DNA from: Steinernema hermaphroditum
Taxonomy: Eukaryota > Nematoda > Chromadorea > Rhabditida > Steinernematidae
Assembly: GCA_030435675.1 (NCBI GenBank)
Contig: CM059625.1
Span: forward strand, 16,120,001-16,184,000
Direction of reading: 5' to 3'
DNA length: 64,000 nt
Shown: positions 12,963-26,655 of the stretch, one piece after another
How the letters are laid out: every line of letters begins with the position of its first letter
Position numbering within the stretch: the stretch's first letter is position 1
The notes under the pieces: model-generated
What the model was told of the DNA's origin: nothing
Seen by the model: the letters and a program-made list of their open reading frames with translations, nothing else
The model's database searches: none
Made by a program: the position numbers and the translations under genes

Positions 12963-15900
12963 ACACGATTTGATGTGGTGGATTTAGGGCGTGAAGTCAA
13001 TAGAAGGTAGCTGTGGGTGGTGGGGATGTGTTTCTGAAACTCAAACCTGCAGAGCGAGAGTGCAAGTTAGCGAAACAGGCGCACAAGACAGCTACTCTAA
13101 TGGGAGCGAATACACCAGAGAGACGCGTTCACAAATTCGGCAGTTCGGATTTGTGATCGCGTGCCCTGTCCCGTCTGACCCAATGAGGGCGGGTAACACC
13201 TGAAACACGGAGGGCGGGCCCAGCTTAGAAACCTCGATTGGCAGAGAAGCGCGATCAACAAAAACGGAGATGAGCGAAAAATGGCGCGGCACCCGGACAA
13301 GACGTAAAATTTCAACGCCAAGTACATGTAATATCTAAGTCGGCTAACGCTATCGATGCCCCTTTTCTTCGGCTGACAAACAAACATTACAGCACATCGG
13401 TGCCGATGGGCGGTGAACAAATAAATGGTGAAATAAAAATCGCACTGATCAGCTGAAACTTTATGTGCGCGTCAGCCACACCTAATCACGCATCACCTCG
13501 TTTGCTGATCAGCGGAAACGCCGCCTAATAAGTCACATGGCGAGCAGTTCATTGTGTGTCTATTGTCGACACCCCTTGCGCAAACTTGTCAGAATTCGTT
13601 AACGGTGAATCGAAAAACAGTCTTTACCTTAAGGGCACCAATGATCGAGAACGGGGATGGTGGTGGCGGAAGTGTAACGCATAAACTGGCAGAGTGCAAC
13701 TAATGTTCTAAATACAAAAGCGGTCCTGAGTTCTTAAACAGCGCCGCAGTAACTGCCTGACAGTGCACTGAAACTCCTGACTTCTGTTTGCGGTAGGTGG
13801 AGACGATAAGGCGGCGCTATGGTCAAACAAAAAAAGACCTAATGCCTGCCCCTCCTTACAAAAACTGACGTGAAACTGTCTGAACGGTTCCGAGCGCTCA
13901 TTTAATTTAAGTGCTGAAATTACCGTATCAGTTGACAAGCTTGCGTTCCAATCGGGGATGGGGTGACGACCAAGGAAGGAGAGGGCACAAAATGGACTCT
14001 AAACGATGGGCTAGGGTACCGTAATACGACGTCACGACTACTATAGGGAACTCGAACGAATGGCTCGGTATATAAGGCGGTGCTCGTTGCAACAAAAAAA
14101 AGCATCATGCGGCTCCTCCTTAGAACCACCGGAGCGCTACGACTTGTGTGAACATGACTTGTTGTATACAACAAAAAGTGAGCAACAAGAGCGATGACAT
14201 CTTCGGGACTCTGACTCGACGGGAAAATCACCGCCGCCTTCGCGGACAAACTCGTGGCTGTCGGCGACATACGCGCCGAAGTGGCCGATTGGATTCGGAA
14301 TGTGCCGGCGTGAGGCCGCACCGGAGGCGAATACGAAAACAGCAGAAGCACGCAGCGCTCTGAAGTTATCTCGCGTAGCCATCAAGCTATGCCTGTGCTC
14401 CCGCCTCCTTCGGCGTCTCGGCCATTGTAACGAGGCGCGAGAGGCGTCAACGATGGTCGTCGCGCGAGCGTCGCGTGCACCGCACCGAAGGCGCTTGATG
14501 AACGTCGCGGCGCTTCTGTTAGCATTCCGTCAAGGCGGAACAGTTTCGCACAGTGCAGGCAGCTTGTGCAGACTCTCACGTTGGAAATAAAGTACAATGG
14601 CATGCCTGAAGACATAAGCACAAAGGTGAAGAATTTTAGATGCAGGCAACCTAGCGCGAACTTATACTTTCCCTTTCACGGCACAAGTCACAAAACATTT
14701 TGTGATAAGATTTTTTCAAGCCGATAAGAACTTTTAAAGGTGCTGATAAGGAATGGCGATTGCGAACGATCTGGAACCCACAGGCCGAACACAACTTCTG
14801 ATGTTTGTTCGCGCACGTGCGTGAAAGTGAAGCAGTACATTAAACAGTGACTGCAACCTATCTATCAGCGCTCTTCGCTCACCTTCAAAGAAGCGAGCCT
14901 CGCCGTAAAGTACTAAATCATGCATCTTTGTCACGTTGCCGCAGACACGAGTAGTGTAAAACGAATTCCCGAGTCTAAAAACCAAGTTAGGCACTTGAGC
15001 TAATGCGGAACAGAAGGGCGCCAAAACGCAGGGGTTGTCGATTTGATTATTAGTAACAGAAGTAAAGTGAATGCAGAAAATAGCTAATTCGTGGCTGTTG
15101 GCAGAGCCGTCAGGAGCAAACAGTAAAACACAAGGCGAAGGAATCTTCCCTAGCGGCACATGCCTTTCACGGGGCTGGTTGGGTCTCTCCGATGCCGTTG
15201 GCGTTGAGTGGGTGGTTTATGAGGGAAAAATGAGAGGAAAAAATCAGCCGCTGGGCAAAAAGCGATTAGCCCTGTTGAGTGTCGCAACGATTGAGGCGAG
15301 GACGATTGCCGTCGGCCAAACCGAATGAACTCTGGATCGGAATTGCATCGAACAAGCACAGTCGGCGCGATGACGCGACGTCGGCGATGCAGAGGGGCCG
15401 CCGCTGCGTGCACCTGCTCCGAACGTTCAGTGCGCTGTCGTCCGTCGCGCGTTCCAGACAACCTCCCCCTCCCTGCACTCAGCTTCTCCCTTCCCCCTTC
15501 CTGGCCCTCTTCCCGTCGCTGTTCTCTGCCCGTCCGTCGTGTTACGTGGTGTGCGCATCGCAACAAAGCGCGATCTCCCGTCTCCTTCGACTGCTCTAGA
15601 GGGCGCGCGCTAAAAGTGCAAATCTAAACCGCTGCCAACAAGAGCAGCAGACTCAGCCGCTGATGATGACATCACCGCAGCTTCGGACGGCGGCGACGTC
15701 GCCGACATAGGCCTTCGAGGAGAGGCTGCGAGTCGATAAGGCCGACGACGACGCCGGGGCAGCCTGTGGGCACGAAGAGGGAGGGCAAATCGTCTGTGGG
15801 AGCAAGAGTGAATCGAGGCTGTGGAAAAAGCGCGCGACATCGCGTGGTCCACACTTGTAGTACGCAGCCGATGTTTGGCCTAAAATTTCAAATTTCCCGC

Positions 15901-18900
15901 GCCGCAACGGCGGAAACGCATAAAATTTATTTGGTTTTGAGGTTGGACGCGTCAACACTCCCCCTCAATAAGGTCCTATCGAGAGTGATCGACAACAAAA
16001 AGGAAGACGCGACGGGAAGTGTGGCACGGAACGCCGCTTCTGTCGTTGAGGGGTCCGAAATTCTATATCACAAAACAACTATCACAACATTCCGGTAAGG
16101 TCATTGACAGATGGGTAGACTGTTCAAAAGAAAAATGATGAAATGAGTGGGCGCTCATGGTAACTGATCGCTGCGTCTCGACTTCTTAAATAAATAGTTT
16201 CGCAAACGCAACTGATCATGATGCGAACAGGAACTTGTTGACTGGGCCAAAAAATCGCATACAGGAAGTTTGCATGCAGGCTGCCTCTTGGCAAAGTTGT
16301 GTGCGTGCAGTCCGTGGCCTTACGGTTGCTCCCTCCCACCCGACGTCATCACTGTACTTCTCATTTTTCGTTGTGCATTCCAAGTTTCGAACGTCTCTCG
16401 TGCAAGGCTGGCCCCGTACACTCCGGAGCCCTTTGCACCGAGCTTACGAGTGCTGTGGGCCGCCGTCAGTCGACGGGAAGAATGCAGGGGAACGAGCGGT
16501 TGTGCCGATCGGGGCCGAGGTGAAGAGTCACTGGACGGGCAGCTTGCCAGCCGCCATTCTATCGGCGCCACAGCAGGCAGGACAGATCGAACTTTGTCAA
16601 CGACAAAAGCGGCCTTTTCCCTTCGACACGCTCGTACCCGTCGCTCTGTGGATAAATAGGATCGCTCATCGCGGCGGGCCACCGGCATTCGTCGGGTGCA
16701 CCGTGCACGGAGGAACCAAAAACGTCTGAAGAATGCTCGAGAATGGCGAAAGTGCAAAGGCAATTTGCATAAAGCCGAGTGGAGACTGGCTGCGCTGTGC
16801 AGCGACTGTTTGCGATACAGTCTGTATTTTAATGAGGCGCTGGCGACGTTACGATGTGAATGAACACGCCGACAGTTGCCCAAGTGCACGTTTTTTGCAA
16901 GGAACAATGTTTGAGGCCTTCATTCACGCGGAACCGCTACTTAATCAGCCGAATTGGACGCGCCCTTATGACGGATAAGAAAAATTTAATTTAATTAGCG
17001 CGGATATAGAAAAACGACGTTTTTGGATAAAAATTCAGCCGACTTTTCTGTTCGTGTGTGTCGGCATTTTTTGGAAATAATGAGAGCACATTTTTCAGAA
17101 AAAGTTTAGTCCGGGACAACTCCTAACAGATATCAATATTTCAGAAAAAGATGAAAGGGAACCTAGCTGTTCAAGTTTCCCAAAATAAGGAACTAATCCC
17201 ATACACAAATAGGGTAATTAGGATCGTCACGACGCAACTAAACCCTAGGGAATAGTGATTCCGAACGGCGTTTTAGAGGAACTTCGGCTGATTTGTTGCA
17301 ATCGGAACATCAGTGTTCCCAACAATCCGTACTAATGTGCATTTGGAAAGATAAATATAAACTTAAAACGGCACAATCTCACTGGCTAAAGGAGTACTCC
17401 GACCAGAAATATGCAGAAGTTTGAATGCGGAGCACATTACTTGAATTGAACTCATATACTATTCTAGCCCGACGCTAGGCTACATTCAGAAGAAGCGGGC
17501 AGATTGCGAGGGATCACGAGCAAAAAAAAACATAAAATGAGCATTGAAACTCCCAAGAGGACGGCTTGCGAAAATAAAATTTGAGAAGAAGAACCTTCAA
17601 AATACACAGCGCCAACTCCTTTAAACTGATTGACGCAATTGAGAATGACCTTAACGAGGAACCAAACCCCAAGTAAACATGTCGGCGACAGCGAGAAAAA
17701 CATGTCCTCCGCACAGCGGAAGCCGGACTGACTCAGAACATTCGAGCATTAGCCGCTTTGGCCACTTGTTGTGAGTCAGCGCGCCGTCTCCACCGACACA
17801 CTTGGCAAGATCGCGGCGCCTGGCGACAAGAGAGTGAAGAACGCTGACGCAACCTGAACTAATTTGAGGGGAGTCGCCTACTTAAATGTTCTTTCTGCGA
17901 CCGCCTGCCGCTAATCACCGAGACGAGCTACAAGCGCAGGAGCACTAACCGCCCGCCACTGACGATCACATGCAAATCAAATGACTCAAATCGACAAAAA
18001 AGGCAATGTTTCCTGCTCGTCGATCTGAGCACAGGTTTCCAATCGCAGAACAATCTTATCGGCTCCACGGTACCTTATCAGGTAGACCAAAATAGACGCC
18101 ATTTCGATAAGACCGTAGAGAACAGTGTGCTCTGGAAGTGGGTGGACGAGCGACGTGATAAACAGAAATGGCGATACTTTAAGTGTGAGTGACATGACCT
18201 TATCACTGAGGCACATATTCGGGCAACAAAGAGGACCTCAAGCGAAACTGCGTCATGCACATAAAGCGGTCCAAAAATAGTCCTAAACTGTGCGATTACT
18301 TTTTGGTACGGGGTGCAAAGATAATGCGCCGCTGGCGTTTTATCGGAATGATCGACGAACGTTGACATTTTGGGTGCAAAAATGCATGCACGTCCTAACT
18401 TCAGATCGAAGCACCACACATAGCCGTACAGTCCGTGAGGGGACCGCTGTTTTTGCGACCTTGGTCTCCGGCGCGTGATCTATTTAGCCCATTATAAGAA
18501 TTCACGCCAAATATCAATCTTTGGTGCGGAAGTCAAACAGTTACGTAACCGGTTTCACAATAGCGTGTGATCGAGGTGATTTCTGATCTAAACCGCTCGA
18601 AGCCAGAGTCGTTCGGCCGCCGTGGTGATTCACTAATTGCCGAAAAAACTTCGTTAGACATCCGTGTATTTTTCAAAAACAAACGGTTTGTAGTTAGTCA
18701 AAACGAACTGAAGACGCAACAAGAGGTGTTGTCCAGATGCCCAGGCAGATATTATCTACTGGGAATGTTGAATTCGCACGCGAGAATTCGAACATTTTCC
18801 TTTGTTTTGCCAAAAATTGTACTTTCTATTGAAAGACGCTGTATTTTTACGATTGTGAAGCATGGAAGTCGGCAAAAATTCACTCTTCTTGCACTGATAT

Positions 18901-20343
18901 GTTTTGTAGTGTTGTTTTTACAAAGCGCACGGCAACCGGGATACACCACTGGTGCAAAAATGTATGTTCGATGAATGCTACAATGAAAGCGTTGAGCGAC
19001 CGCTGTGTCTCTAGTACAGTTGGGTCAGATGTTTGCCCTGGAAAGCTATCTTTAAGGTTAGCAATGATTGTTTAGGTCATTAGGACTTGATAGTCGTTGA
19101 CCGATCAGCATTATCAACGTGGCGGGACAGCTCGTTCTGGATCAGATTCACATGCGTCTTGACTTTCTGAACGTACATGACCTAATGCGATATCTACCAT
19201 ACAGGACATGGAAATTTCCACTTTTGTGCGCATGTAGGTGCCAATTGGACTTTGCACTTTTGATGTTCACAAGGTTCCATAGGAGAGGAGCAAACACTTA
19301 TCATGAAGCACAAAGAGACCACCAAAGAGAACTTCGCTATGAAACAAACCGTCGCAGTCGTATGACGTTTGATGTTCTGGGATTCGCATAATTTCAAAAG
19401 TTACTCTTATTCCAGAAAGTTCAACGACCATTAACCGATTTCACGTGAACCGCAATCTCTAATCTCAACTAGGAACGAGCATGTCTTTCGAAATCACCGT
19501 CGTCTTCAGACATTAATGTCAAATGAATTAAGAAACCCGTTTGAAATTTGAACAAAGCCTTTCAAGATTGTATTCGAACATCGATTCGTTTATGCTTGTT
19601 TGCACTGGCCTTAAAATAGCCACTGTTCCAGTGGAGTTTTCTACTTAATTAACCTCTCTAATCCTTCTATTTGCTCAAAGGCCTATGAGATCGAAATGCA
19701 AAAAATCGTCCCTAAATTTGCACGTGATGCTCTATCCTTAGGTTTTACATGTATTGACTAAAAGAGGGACTTATATGGTGGAGTAAATAACAGGATATTT
19801 CTATGATTAAGCCTCCATTAACGAGCTTCTCACAGGATATACATGCACATATAAGCGACGTGTGTTTTTAGAAAATGAAGCCGGAAGATTACAAGGATTA
19901 AAGGGATAGACAGAGCGAATCGGCTTAGCGGAACACGGAGGCGGCTATAGCCGCTGGGCGAAGGTGCAGAAAATAGCAAAGTGTTATTTCGGTAGCAAGC
20001 GTAGGCTATGGATTCCTAGCATCGCAGGTCTAGGCGTCAATAATCTTACTGCATTGCCCTGGAAACAGTGTGGTCATCGTCTACTAGCTTCATAAGAGCA
20101 AAATGGTTGCATGCGTAGTAAACACATTATACGCAGTATCGGCATGATTGGGAAAGCAGATAAAACAAACTGCCGAGATATAGCCTGAGAACAGTGATGT
20201 CTATGTACGCTAATACTGAAAGCTGGCTGGCAAAAAAACGAATTAATTATAACTCGCCCTTGTTCATAACCGGTGACAATGGCTAGGCTTCCTCGAGTCA
20301 ACATTCCTGGCACATTGCCAAGGCAACTTCGAACAGAATTCGC
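12963..20343. other. Large intergenic region, no gene supported
   Basis: More than 7 kb. 13.0-13.3 kb is probably the promoter and 5' leader of the phosphate transporter. GC-rich, CG-containing sequence at 14.1-14.6, 15.3-15.9, 16.3-16.7 and 17.7-17.9 kb gives open frames on several strands at once, a sign of composition, not coding. I found no exon chain, tRNA, rRNA or transposase. Confidence 0.4.
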
Positions 20344-23300
20344 TGACAAATCGTCCCCTCAAAGATTTAAATGCCGGAAATGATATCAGTACACGTCAGA
20401 GAAGGTGCCTGAATTGTTTTTCGATGATATCAAGTTTGAAAAAGAGCGCTGTACATGTGACGCATTCACATATGCCTGTGCCAATCAGCTCAAGTCACTT
20501 AGAATCACAAATCGTTCGCAGGGTACCGCTCCAAACGGAAAAACAGGTGAAGAAATGGGCTGCTTTAGGACAAAGCGGAAGAAGAGCGACGTGTCCTTGG
20601 AAGACAATGTAATTATGACTCACAGACCCACAGAATTCAGCGTGTCACTCTGTCTACTGCCAGGAAATCTGAATGAAAGCTACGTAACATCGGCGGCCAT
20701 TTGGAAGATGTGGACAAAAACGCGAAACACAGACTAATTTCCGGCATTTAAAAGCAGCTACGGTAATTCGCAAATATCAGTATGGTTTTGAAAGGTGAAA
20801 CTTCTTCTAATCAGCTATTGCTGCGTTCAAATTGCTTAATATTTCAATTGTCTGCTGTATGAGTGGAAAATTTACCATTTACTTTCGACCATTTTCTGTA
20901 TGCGCGAAAAAAAGCCTTCAAAGGATTAGTAAAGATACAAGTAAGAGGTTCGCACTGCAGTCTATCGTCACTGTAGCTGATTTTCGAGTCAACGTCTGAA
21001 GCCCAAAACCATGTCTAAACAAAGAATTGCATCCGTCGCTTTGTTGATGTTCAATCGGCAAGCACAGACTGTCGGCGGCTTTTGAAGCGCGAAGCTGCAA
21101 GGGTCGCTTTTGTGCATTTCGGCGGAAACGATTCACGGCTTTCGCCCGTCCGTTTGTGACCAAACGACGGCTGACCGACCGACCGATCGCTCGCCAGCTC
21201 GCGCACTCGCTCGCGCGAAGGGCTGTTCGAAGAGACTGTTCGTCAAACGTCTCACCGGGATCTCGACGCGATTTCGAGCCCGGGAACGAGAGGAAAATAA
21301 ATGTGCTAACCGCTCTTTGCCTTCGCTGCCGCAAATAGCAATTTTACCGTGTTCGACTGATTTTACCGTTTTTTATGCGCGTTACCAACTAGTTGGCGCT
21401 AATTTCATCACTGTTTCAGAAGACGATGAAGCGGCGAGGAAGCTCTCCTGGAGGCGCTTCATCGTCCGCACATCGAGCGCTGAATGTGCTCAACGAAGAG
21501 GCTGAAAATAATCCGCAGTTTCAAGCCACCCAGCTGGTAAGCTTCTATTTTTCGCCTTATTTATTTTACAGATTGTTTTAGTGGAACAGAATTACCCGAA
21601 AATTCTGCAAGGATGTGCCTAGGAAACGGCACCGAAAGAACATTCGCTTTTATGACGACACATTTACTGGCAAGGAAGCAATAGATTTTCTCCTTGGAGT
21701 GCTTCCCAGTTTGCTCGATGGAAATCGTGACGTTACAAGGTTTGTGAATTTTTTACACTCGTTTTGCTATTAACAGTTTACGTGCAGAGCAAAATGCATC
21801 CTGTTAGCGGAGAAGTTTTTCGAGAATGACATTATTCGCCATTTTCGAGGAGATCATTTAATCGGCTTCAAGGACTCCGCTGAACTTTATGAATTGTCAC
21901 CGGCTGGTTTGGAAATCGGAAAATCGGCACGACCATTCCGCCGAGCTTCCTCGTTCAATGAAAGAAAGCCGAAGCAGACTTGGCCGCAAAACCTGTATGT
22001 TTGCCATACGAAACCGGTTGAGTTTTTAGCAATTGTTTAGAAATGTAACCCGAAAGATAGAGCCTTTGCCGTCCATAGTTATCCCTACTTCACCACCCAA
22101 GCTCAGCGCAAGCAGAAGACTTTCAATGTCGCATGGAAACCTAACCGCTTTACATGACAGTCATGAGTCCAGCCGTCTCCACAATTCGTCTCTGAAGATT
22201 TCCACGGATCTCAGCTTCATCACAGAAAAAATCGTCTCGCCATCTGCGGTTGAGTCACAGCCGATGCCTTCTCCATCTGCTGTTCGTATTCCGCCTGTTG
22301 TTCGTACTGAGGTCGACTTGTTTCAACTTTGGAAGTTCAGCTTGCTTGACCAGCTGGCAAAGATTCTCGACCTCAGCGACGTTTCCACTGTATTGAACGA
22401 GCAGTTTGATGGCGCAGATGTGAAATGGAACGCCGAGTGCATTGGGTCCAGAGGAATTGTGAAAGCGCGCAGCGAAAACGGTCGGTTTAACAAACTCTCT
22501 GCTGTTCACGATAAAAAAATTTTAGGCGAATTTCCCACCATTTTAATGAAGATGATGCGTTATGTGGCTCGATATCCATTTGACCAGTCGCGAGAGCTGG
22601 CAAAAGTATCCTACCGCGGGATGGAGGTGGATACGTTCTCAAACATTTGTGGTGAACTCTCGAAATATGGACAGTTGCTTCCGAACCCTGTTGCGATAGG
22701 CCTGCTGCAGATGGTGTCAATTTTTTCGGAGCGATCAAAATCAAGACAAGAACTCGAAGAAAGCGAGGGGAATTTTAGCGATATAAGACGCAGTTGTGAA
22801 AATATTCCTACTTACCAAACGGAATTCGCAAAATCGCAACCCCATCGTGCGAGCGTATCGGCTCTGTCTTTGCGCAATGAGCAGTGCAACACACCTCTAT
22901 CGCGCTTCCGAAATTCGGCAGCAGTGCGATCCTTGCAGCCTACTGGACCTCCAGTCGCATCATTGTTTGGGAAACAAAGGTCTTTGACGGATTCTGGCCG
23001 TAAGTATTGCCGTGGTAGCGTCGCATATTGATAAGTGTCGATTTCAGTGAACATGAGCCCATTCATGGGACTGCCTGGATTGATACAGAGTCCGGAGTTG
23101 CTGCAACAAATTGACCAGCTGACTCGCGAATCTGGATCTGCGAGCGGTGACGCTGGATTCAGTTATCAGCAGCCGGAAACGGCACCTCCACGATCTCCCT
23201 ACAAACCTCCATCAATCAGTCAAAGTGCTCTGGTTTCGGGTATTCACAAGGACGATCTCGACGATCTCATCACGGCAATGTCGTTGATCTTGTTGACGTT

Positions 23301-24383
23301 GCCTACGGCCCTGCGACGCCGGCTACACTTCGTCATCAGATTCATGCAGCGTGTCAGCTCCAATAACTGCCTTCGGCTTAACGACTTCAAAGAAAATCGC
23401 TACGTCGTGCTGGAACGCTTGGCGCCCAGCGTCATTCAGCCTTCTCATTCTCCAGAAGTTCCACCCGCGAAGGCCGTTCAGCTCGTTACCTTCCTCATGG
23501 ACCACGAGTCAAGAGTATTTGCTGTTCCTGAGCGTTTGCTGAAAGCTGTAGCTGACCTCGCGAAGCCAAGTGCCGAATCCAACGCGACTCCAAACGTAAG
23601 ATATTACTGCCCGTTCATTATATGGCGTTACTTTTTTCCAGAGATCCACATTGTCGTCAGCTCCAGCCGTTTCACCCGATCGCCAGTACTGCACGGTTGT
23701 GGACAAAAATGAGTACAACTCTCAAGATTATGTTAAAACTAGCATTCGTGAACTGCTGACGCAAATCTGCAAAGACCAGACCTTGACAGAAGAGAAAAGG
23801 AAAAGATGTTTGCGGAATGTAAGCTCTGCTTTTTTCACTGCTCAGCTACTTTTTCTTCGCTTTTCAGTTCCAGCAAACCTATCCTGAAATCTACAAAGAA
23901 AGGTTCCCTCCATCTAATTCTCCTCCTGCTGAACGAAGAACTCCACTGCCTAGATTCTTGAACAAGCTCAGAAACATGAAGTTGAAGAATTGATTGAAAT
24001 ACCTCGGAATGTTTAATATCCTGCCAGCTTTTGATTTGTTGAAACTTCTTTAAGAAGATGGTATACATTTATTTGCAATTTTAGTGGTTCTTGGTGTAGC
24101 AAATCTCTGCGGTACGCCTAGACTAGCGCTCTAAGGGAAAGAACAAAGAGAAAAGACTATGATTTGGCCAAGCAGAAGGAAGACAGCGCTCTTTTGCAAC
24201 ATAAGCTAATTATGAATTACAGACTATTAAGATTCAGTGTGCGTCCCCGTCTTCTACTAGCGCTCGGGGATGACAGCTGAACAATATCAACGGCCACGTG
24301 AGAGATACGGACAAATCCGCAAATCGCAGACACAGCTGGGTTACGGAGAATATACCAACTAGTTCTGATATTCATAGCATCGA
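20344..24383. repeat. Segmental tandem duplication, copy 1 (4040 bp, full length)
   Basis: Begins at tgacaaatcgtcccctcaaa and ends where the same sequence restarts at 24384. It holds about 1.1 kb of upstream sequence, the complete DEPDC1-like gene and its 3' flank. The sequence directly to the left (before 20344) does not recur before copy 2, which marks the boundary. Confidence 0.9.
21426..23993 (+). CDS. DEP domain-containing protein 1-like (DEP plus RhoGAP-like)
   Basis: Seven exons: 21426-21536, 21582-21739, 21788-21994, 22041-22999, 23048-23595, 23642-23818, 23868-23993. All phases close and give 761 aa, close to vertebrate DEPDC1 (about 800). The DEP domain spans exons 2-3: WNRITRKFCKDVPRKRHRK, FTGKEAIDFLLGVLP, AEKFFENDIIRHFRGDH. 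A degenerate RhoGAP-like half follows: ELFQLWKFSLLDQLAKI-type start near 22320, then DDLITAMSLILLTLPTALRR and LRRRLHFVIRFMQRVSSN. I see no obvious catalytic arginine, as expected for the DEPDC1 family. The C terminus is basic and Pro/Ser rich. In vertebrates this family acts in mitosis and transcriptional repression; in worms the role is inferred only. Introns are 45-49 bp. The upstream 1.1 kb is shared with the shorter copy at 25373, so both may carry the same promoter. Confidence 0.88.
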
Positions 24384-26655
24384 TGACAAATCGTCCCCTC
24401 AAAGATTTAAATGCCGGAAATGATATCAGTACACGTCAGAGAAAGTGCCTGAATTGTTTTTCGATGATATGAAGTTTGAAAAAGAGCGCTGTACATGTGA
24501 CGCATTCACATATGCCTGTGCCAATCAGCTCAAGTCACTTAGAATCACAAATCGTTCGAAGGGTACCTCTCCAAACAGAAAACATCTGAAGAAATTTGCT
24601 GTTTTGGGACAAAGCGGAAGAAGAGCGACGTCCCCGGAAGAAGAGCGACGGAAGATGTGGACAAAAACGCGAAACACAGACTAATTTCCGGCATTTAAAA
24701 GCAGCTACGGTAATTCGCAAATATCAGTATGGTTTTGAAAGGTGAAACTTCTTCTAATCAGCTATTGCTGCGTTCAAATTGCTTAATATTTCAATTGTCT
24801 GCTGTATGAGTGGAAAATTTACCATTTACTTTCGACCATTTTCTGTATGCGCGAAAAAAAGCCTTCAAAGGATTAGTAAAGATACAAGTAAGAGGTTCGC
24901 ACTGCAGTCTATCGTCACTGTAGCTGATTTTCGAGTCAACGTCTGAAGCGCAAAATCATGTCTAGGCAAAGAATTGCATCCGTCGCTTTGTTGATGTTCA
25001 ATCGGCAAGCACAGACTGTCGGCGGCTTTTGAAGCGCGAAGCTGCAAGGGTCGCTTTTGTGCATTTCGGCGGAAACGATTCACGGCTTTCGCCCGCCGGT
25101 TTGTGACCAAACGACGGCTGACCGACCGACCGATCGCTCGCCAGTTCGCGCACTCGCTCGCGCGAATGGCTGTTCGAAGAGACTGTTCGTCAAACGTCTC
25201 GCTGGGATCTCGACGCGATTTCGAGCCCGGGAACGAGCGGAAAATAAATGTCCTAACCGCTCTTTGCCTTCGCTGCCGCAAATGGCAATTTTACCGTGTT
25301 CGACTGATTTTACCGTTTTTTATGCGCGTTACCAACTAGTTGGCGCTAATTTCATCACTGTTTCAGAAGACGATGAAGCGGCGAGGAAGCTCTCCCGGAG
25401 CCGCTTCATTGTCCGCACATCGAGCGCTGAATGTGCTCAACGAAGAGGCTGAAAATAATCCGCAGTTTCAAGGGACCCAGCTGGTAAGCTTCTATTTTTC
25501 GCCTTATTTATTTTACAGATTGTTTTAGTGGAACAGAATTACCCGAAAATTCTGCAAGGATGTGCCTAGGAAACGGCACCGAAGGAACATTCGCTTTTAT
25601 GACGACACATTTACTGGCAAGGAAGCAATAGATTTTCTCCTTGGAGTGGTTCCCAGTTTGCTGGATGGAAATCGTGACGTTACAAGGTTTGTGAATTTTT
25701 TACACTCGTTGTTCTATTAACAGTTTAAGTCCAGAGCAAAATGCATCCTGTTAGCGGAGAAGTTTTTCGAGAATGACATTATTCGTCATTTTCGAGGAGA
25801 TCATTTAATTGGTTTCAAGGACTCCGCTGAACTTTATGAATTGTCACCGGCTGGTTTGGAAATCGGAAAATCGGCACGACCATTCCGCCGAGCTTCGTCG
25901 TTCAATGAAAGAAAGCCGAAGCAGACTTGGCCGCAAAACCTGTATGTTTGCCATACGAAACCAGTTCAGTTTTTAACAATTGTTTAGAAATGTAACCCGA
26001 AAGATAGAGCCTTTGCCGTCCATAGTTATCCGTACTTCGCAAATCTGCAAAGACCAGACCTTGACAGAAGAGAAAAGGAAAAGATGTTTGCGGACTGTAA
26101 GCTCTGCTTCTTTCACTGCTCAGCTACTTTTTCTTCGCCTTTCAGTTCCAGCAAACCTGTCCTGAAATCTACAAAGAAAGGTTCCCTCCATCTAATTCTC
26201 CTCCTGCTGAACGAAGAACTCCACTGCCTAGATTCTTGAACAAGCTCAGAAACATGAAGTTGAAGAATTGATTGAAATACATCGGAATGTTTAATATCCT
26301 GCCAGCTTGTGATTTGTTGAAACTTCTTTAAGAAGATGGTATACATTTATTTGCAATTTTAGTGGTTCTTGGTGTAGCAAATCTCTGCGGTACGCCTAGA
26401 CTAGCGCTCTAAGGGAAAGAACAAAGAGAAAAGACTATGATTTGGCCAAGCAGAAGGAAGACAGCGCTCTTTTGCAAAATAAGCTAATTATGACTTACAG
26501 ACTATTAAGATTCAGTGTGCGTCCCCGTCTTCTACTAGCGCTCGGGGATGACAGCTGAACAATATCAACGGCCACGTGAGAGATACGGACAAATCCGCAA
26601 ATCGCAGACACAGCTGGGTTACGGAGAATATACCAACTAGTTCTGATATTCATGG
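24384..26655. repeat. Segmental tandem duplication, copy 2 (about 2.27 kb, two internal deletions)
   Basis: Head-to-tail with copy 1 and only about 2-3% different where aligned. It lacks about 93 bp in the upstream part (opposite roughly 20580-20690) and 1669 bp within the gene. The offset between copies changes from 4040 to 3947 to 2278 bp across these two gaps. It ends at gatattcat near 26653, where unique sequence begins. Confidence 0.9.
25373..26271 (+). CDS. DEP-only DEPDC1 paralogue made by in-frame internal deletion
   Basis: Five exons: 25373-25483, 25529-25686, 25735-25941, 25988-26096, 26146-26271. All splice sites match those of the full copy and the phases close to 236 aa. It keeps the N terminus and whole DEP domain (with K to R and L to V changes) and the last 42-codon exon. 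The deletion joins the fourth exon to the sixth at ctac-ttcgcaaatctgc (about 26036-26042), removing the RhoGAP-like region. The lost 1669 bp equal 1575 coding bases (525 codons) plus two introns (48 and 46 bp), so the frame is preserved and a single fused exon results. No stop codons have accumulated. It may be an expressed truncated protein, a young pseudogene that happens to be intact, or an allelic or assembly duplicate; the sequence alone cannot separate these. Confidence 0.7.

Noticed and set aside
13708..16910. Several open frames of 130-195 codons on both strands
   Set aside because: They overlap each other in CG-rich sequence, have Arg/Ser-rich shadow composition and no domain or phase-consistent splice partners.
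20405..20737. 110-codon frame upstream of DEPDC1, present in both duplicated units
   Set aside because: Conserved only because the DNA is duplicated; copy 2 has a 93-bp deletion and changed residues, no ATG context and no domain.
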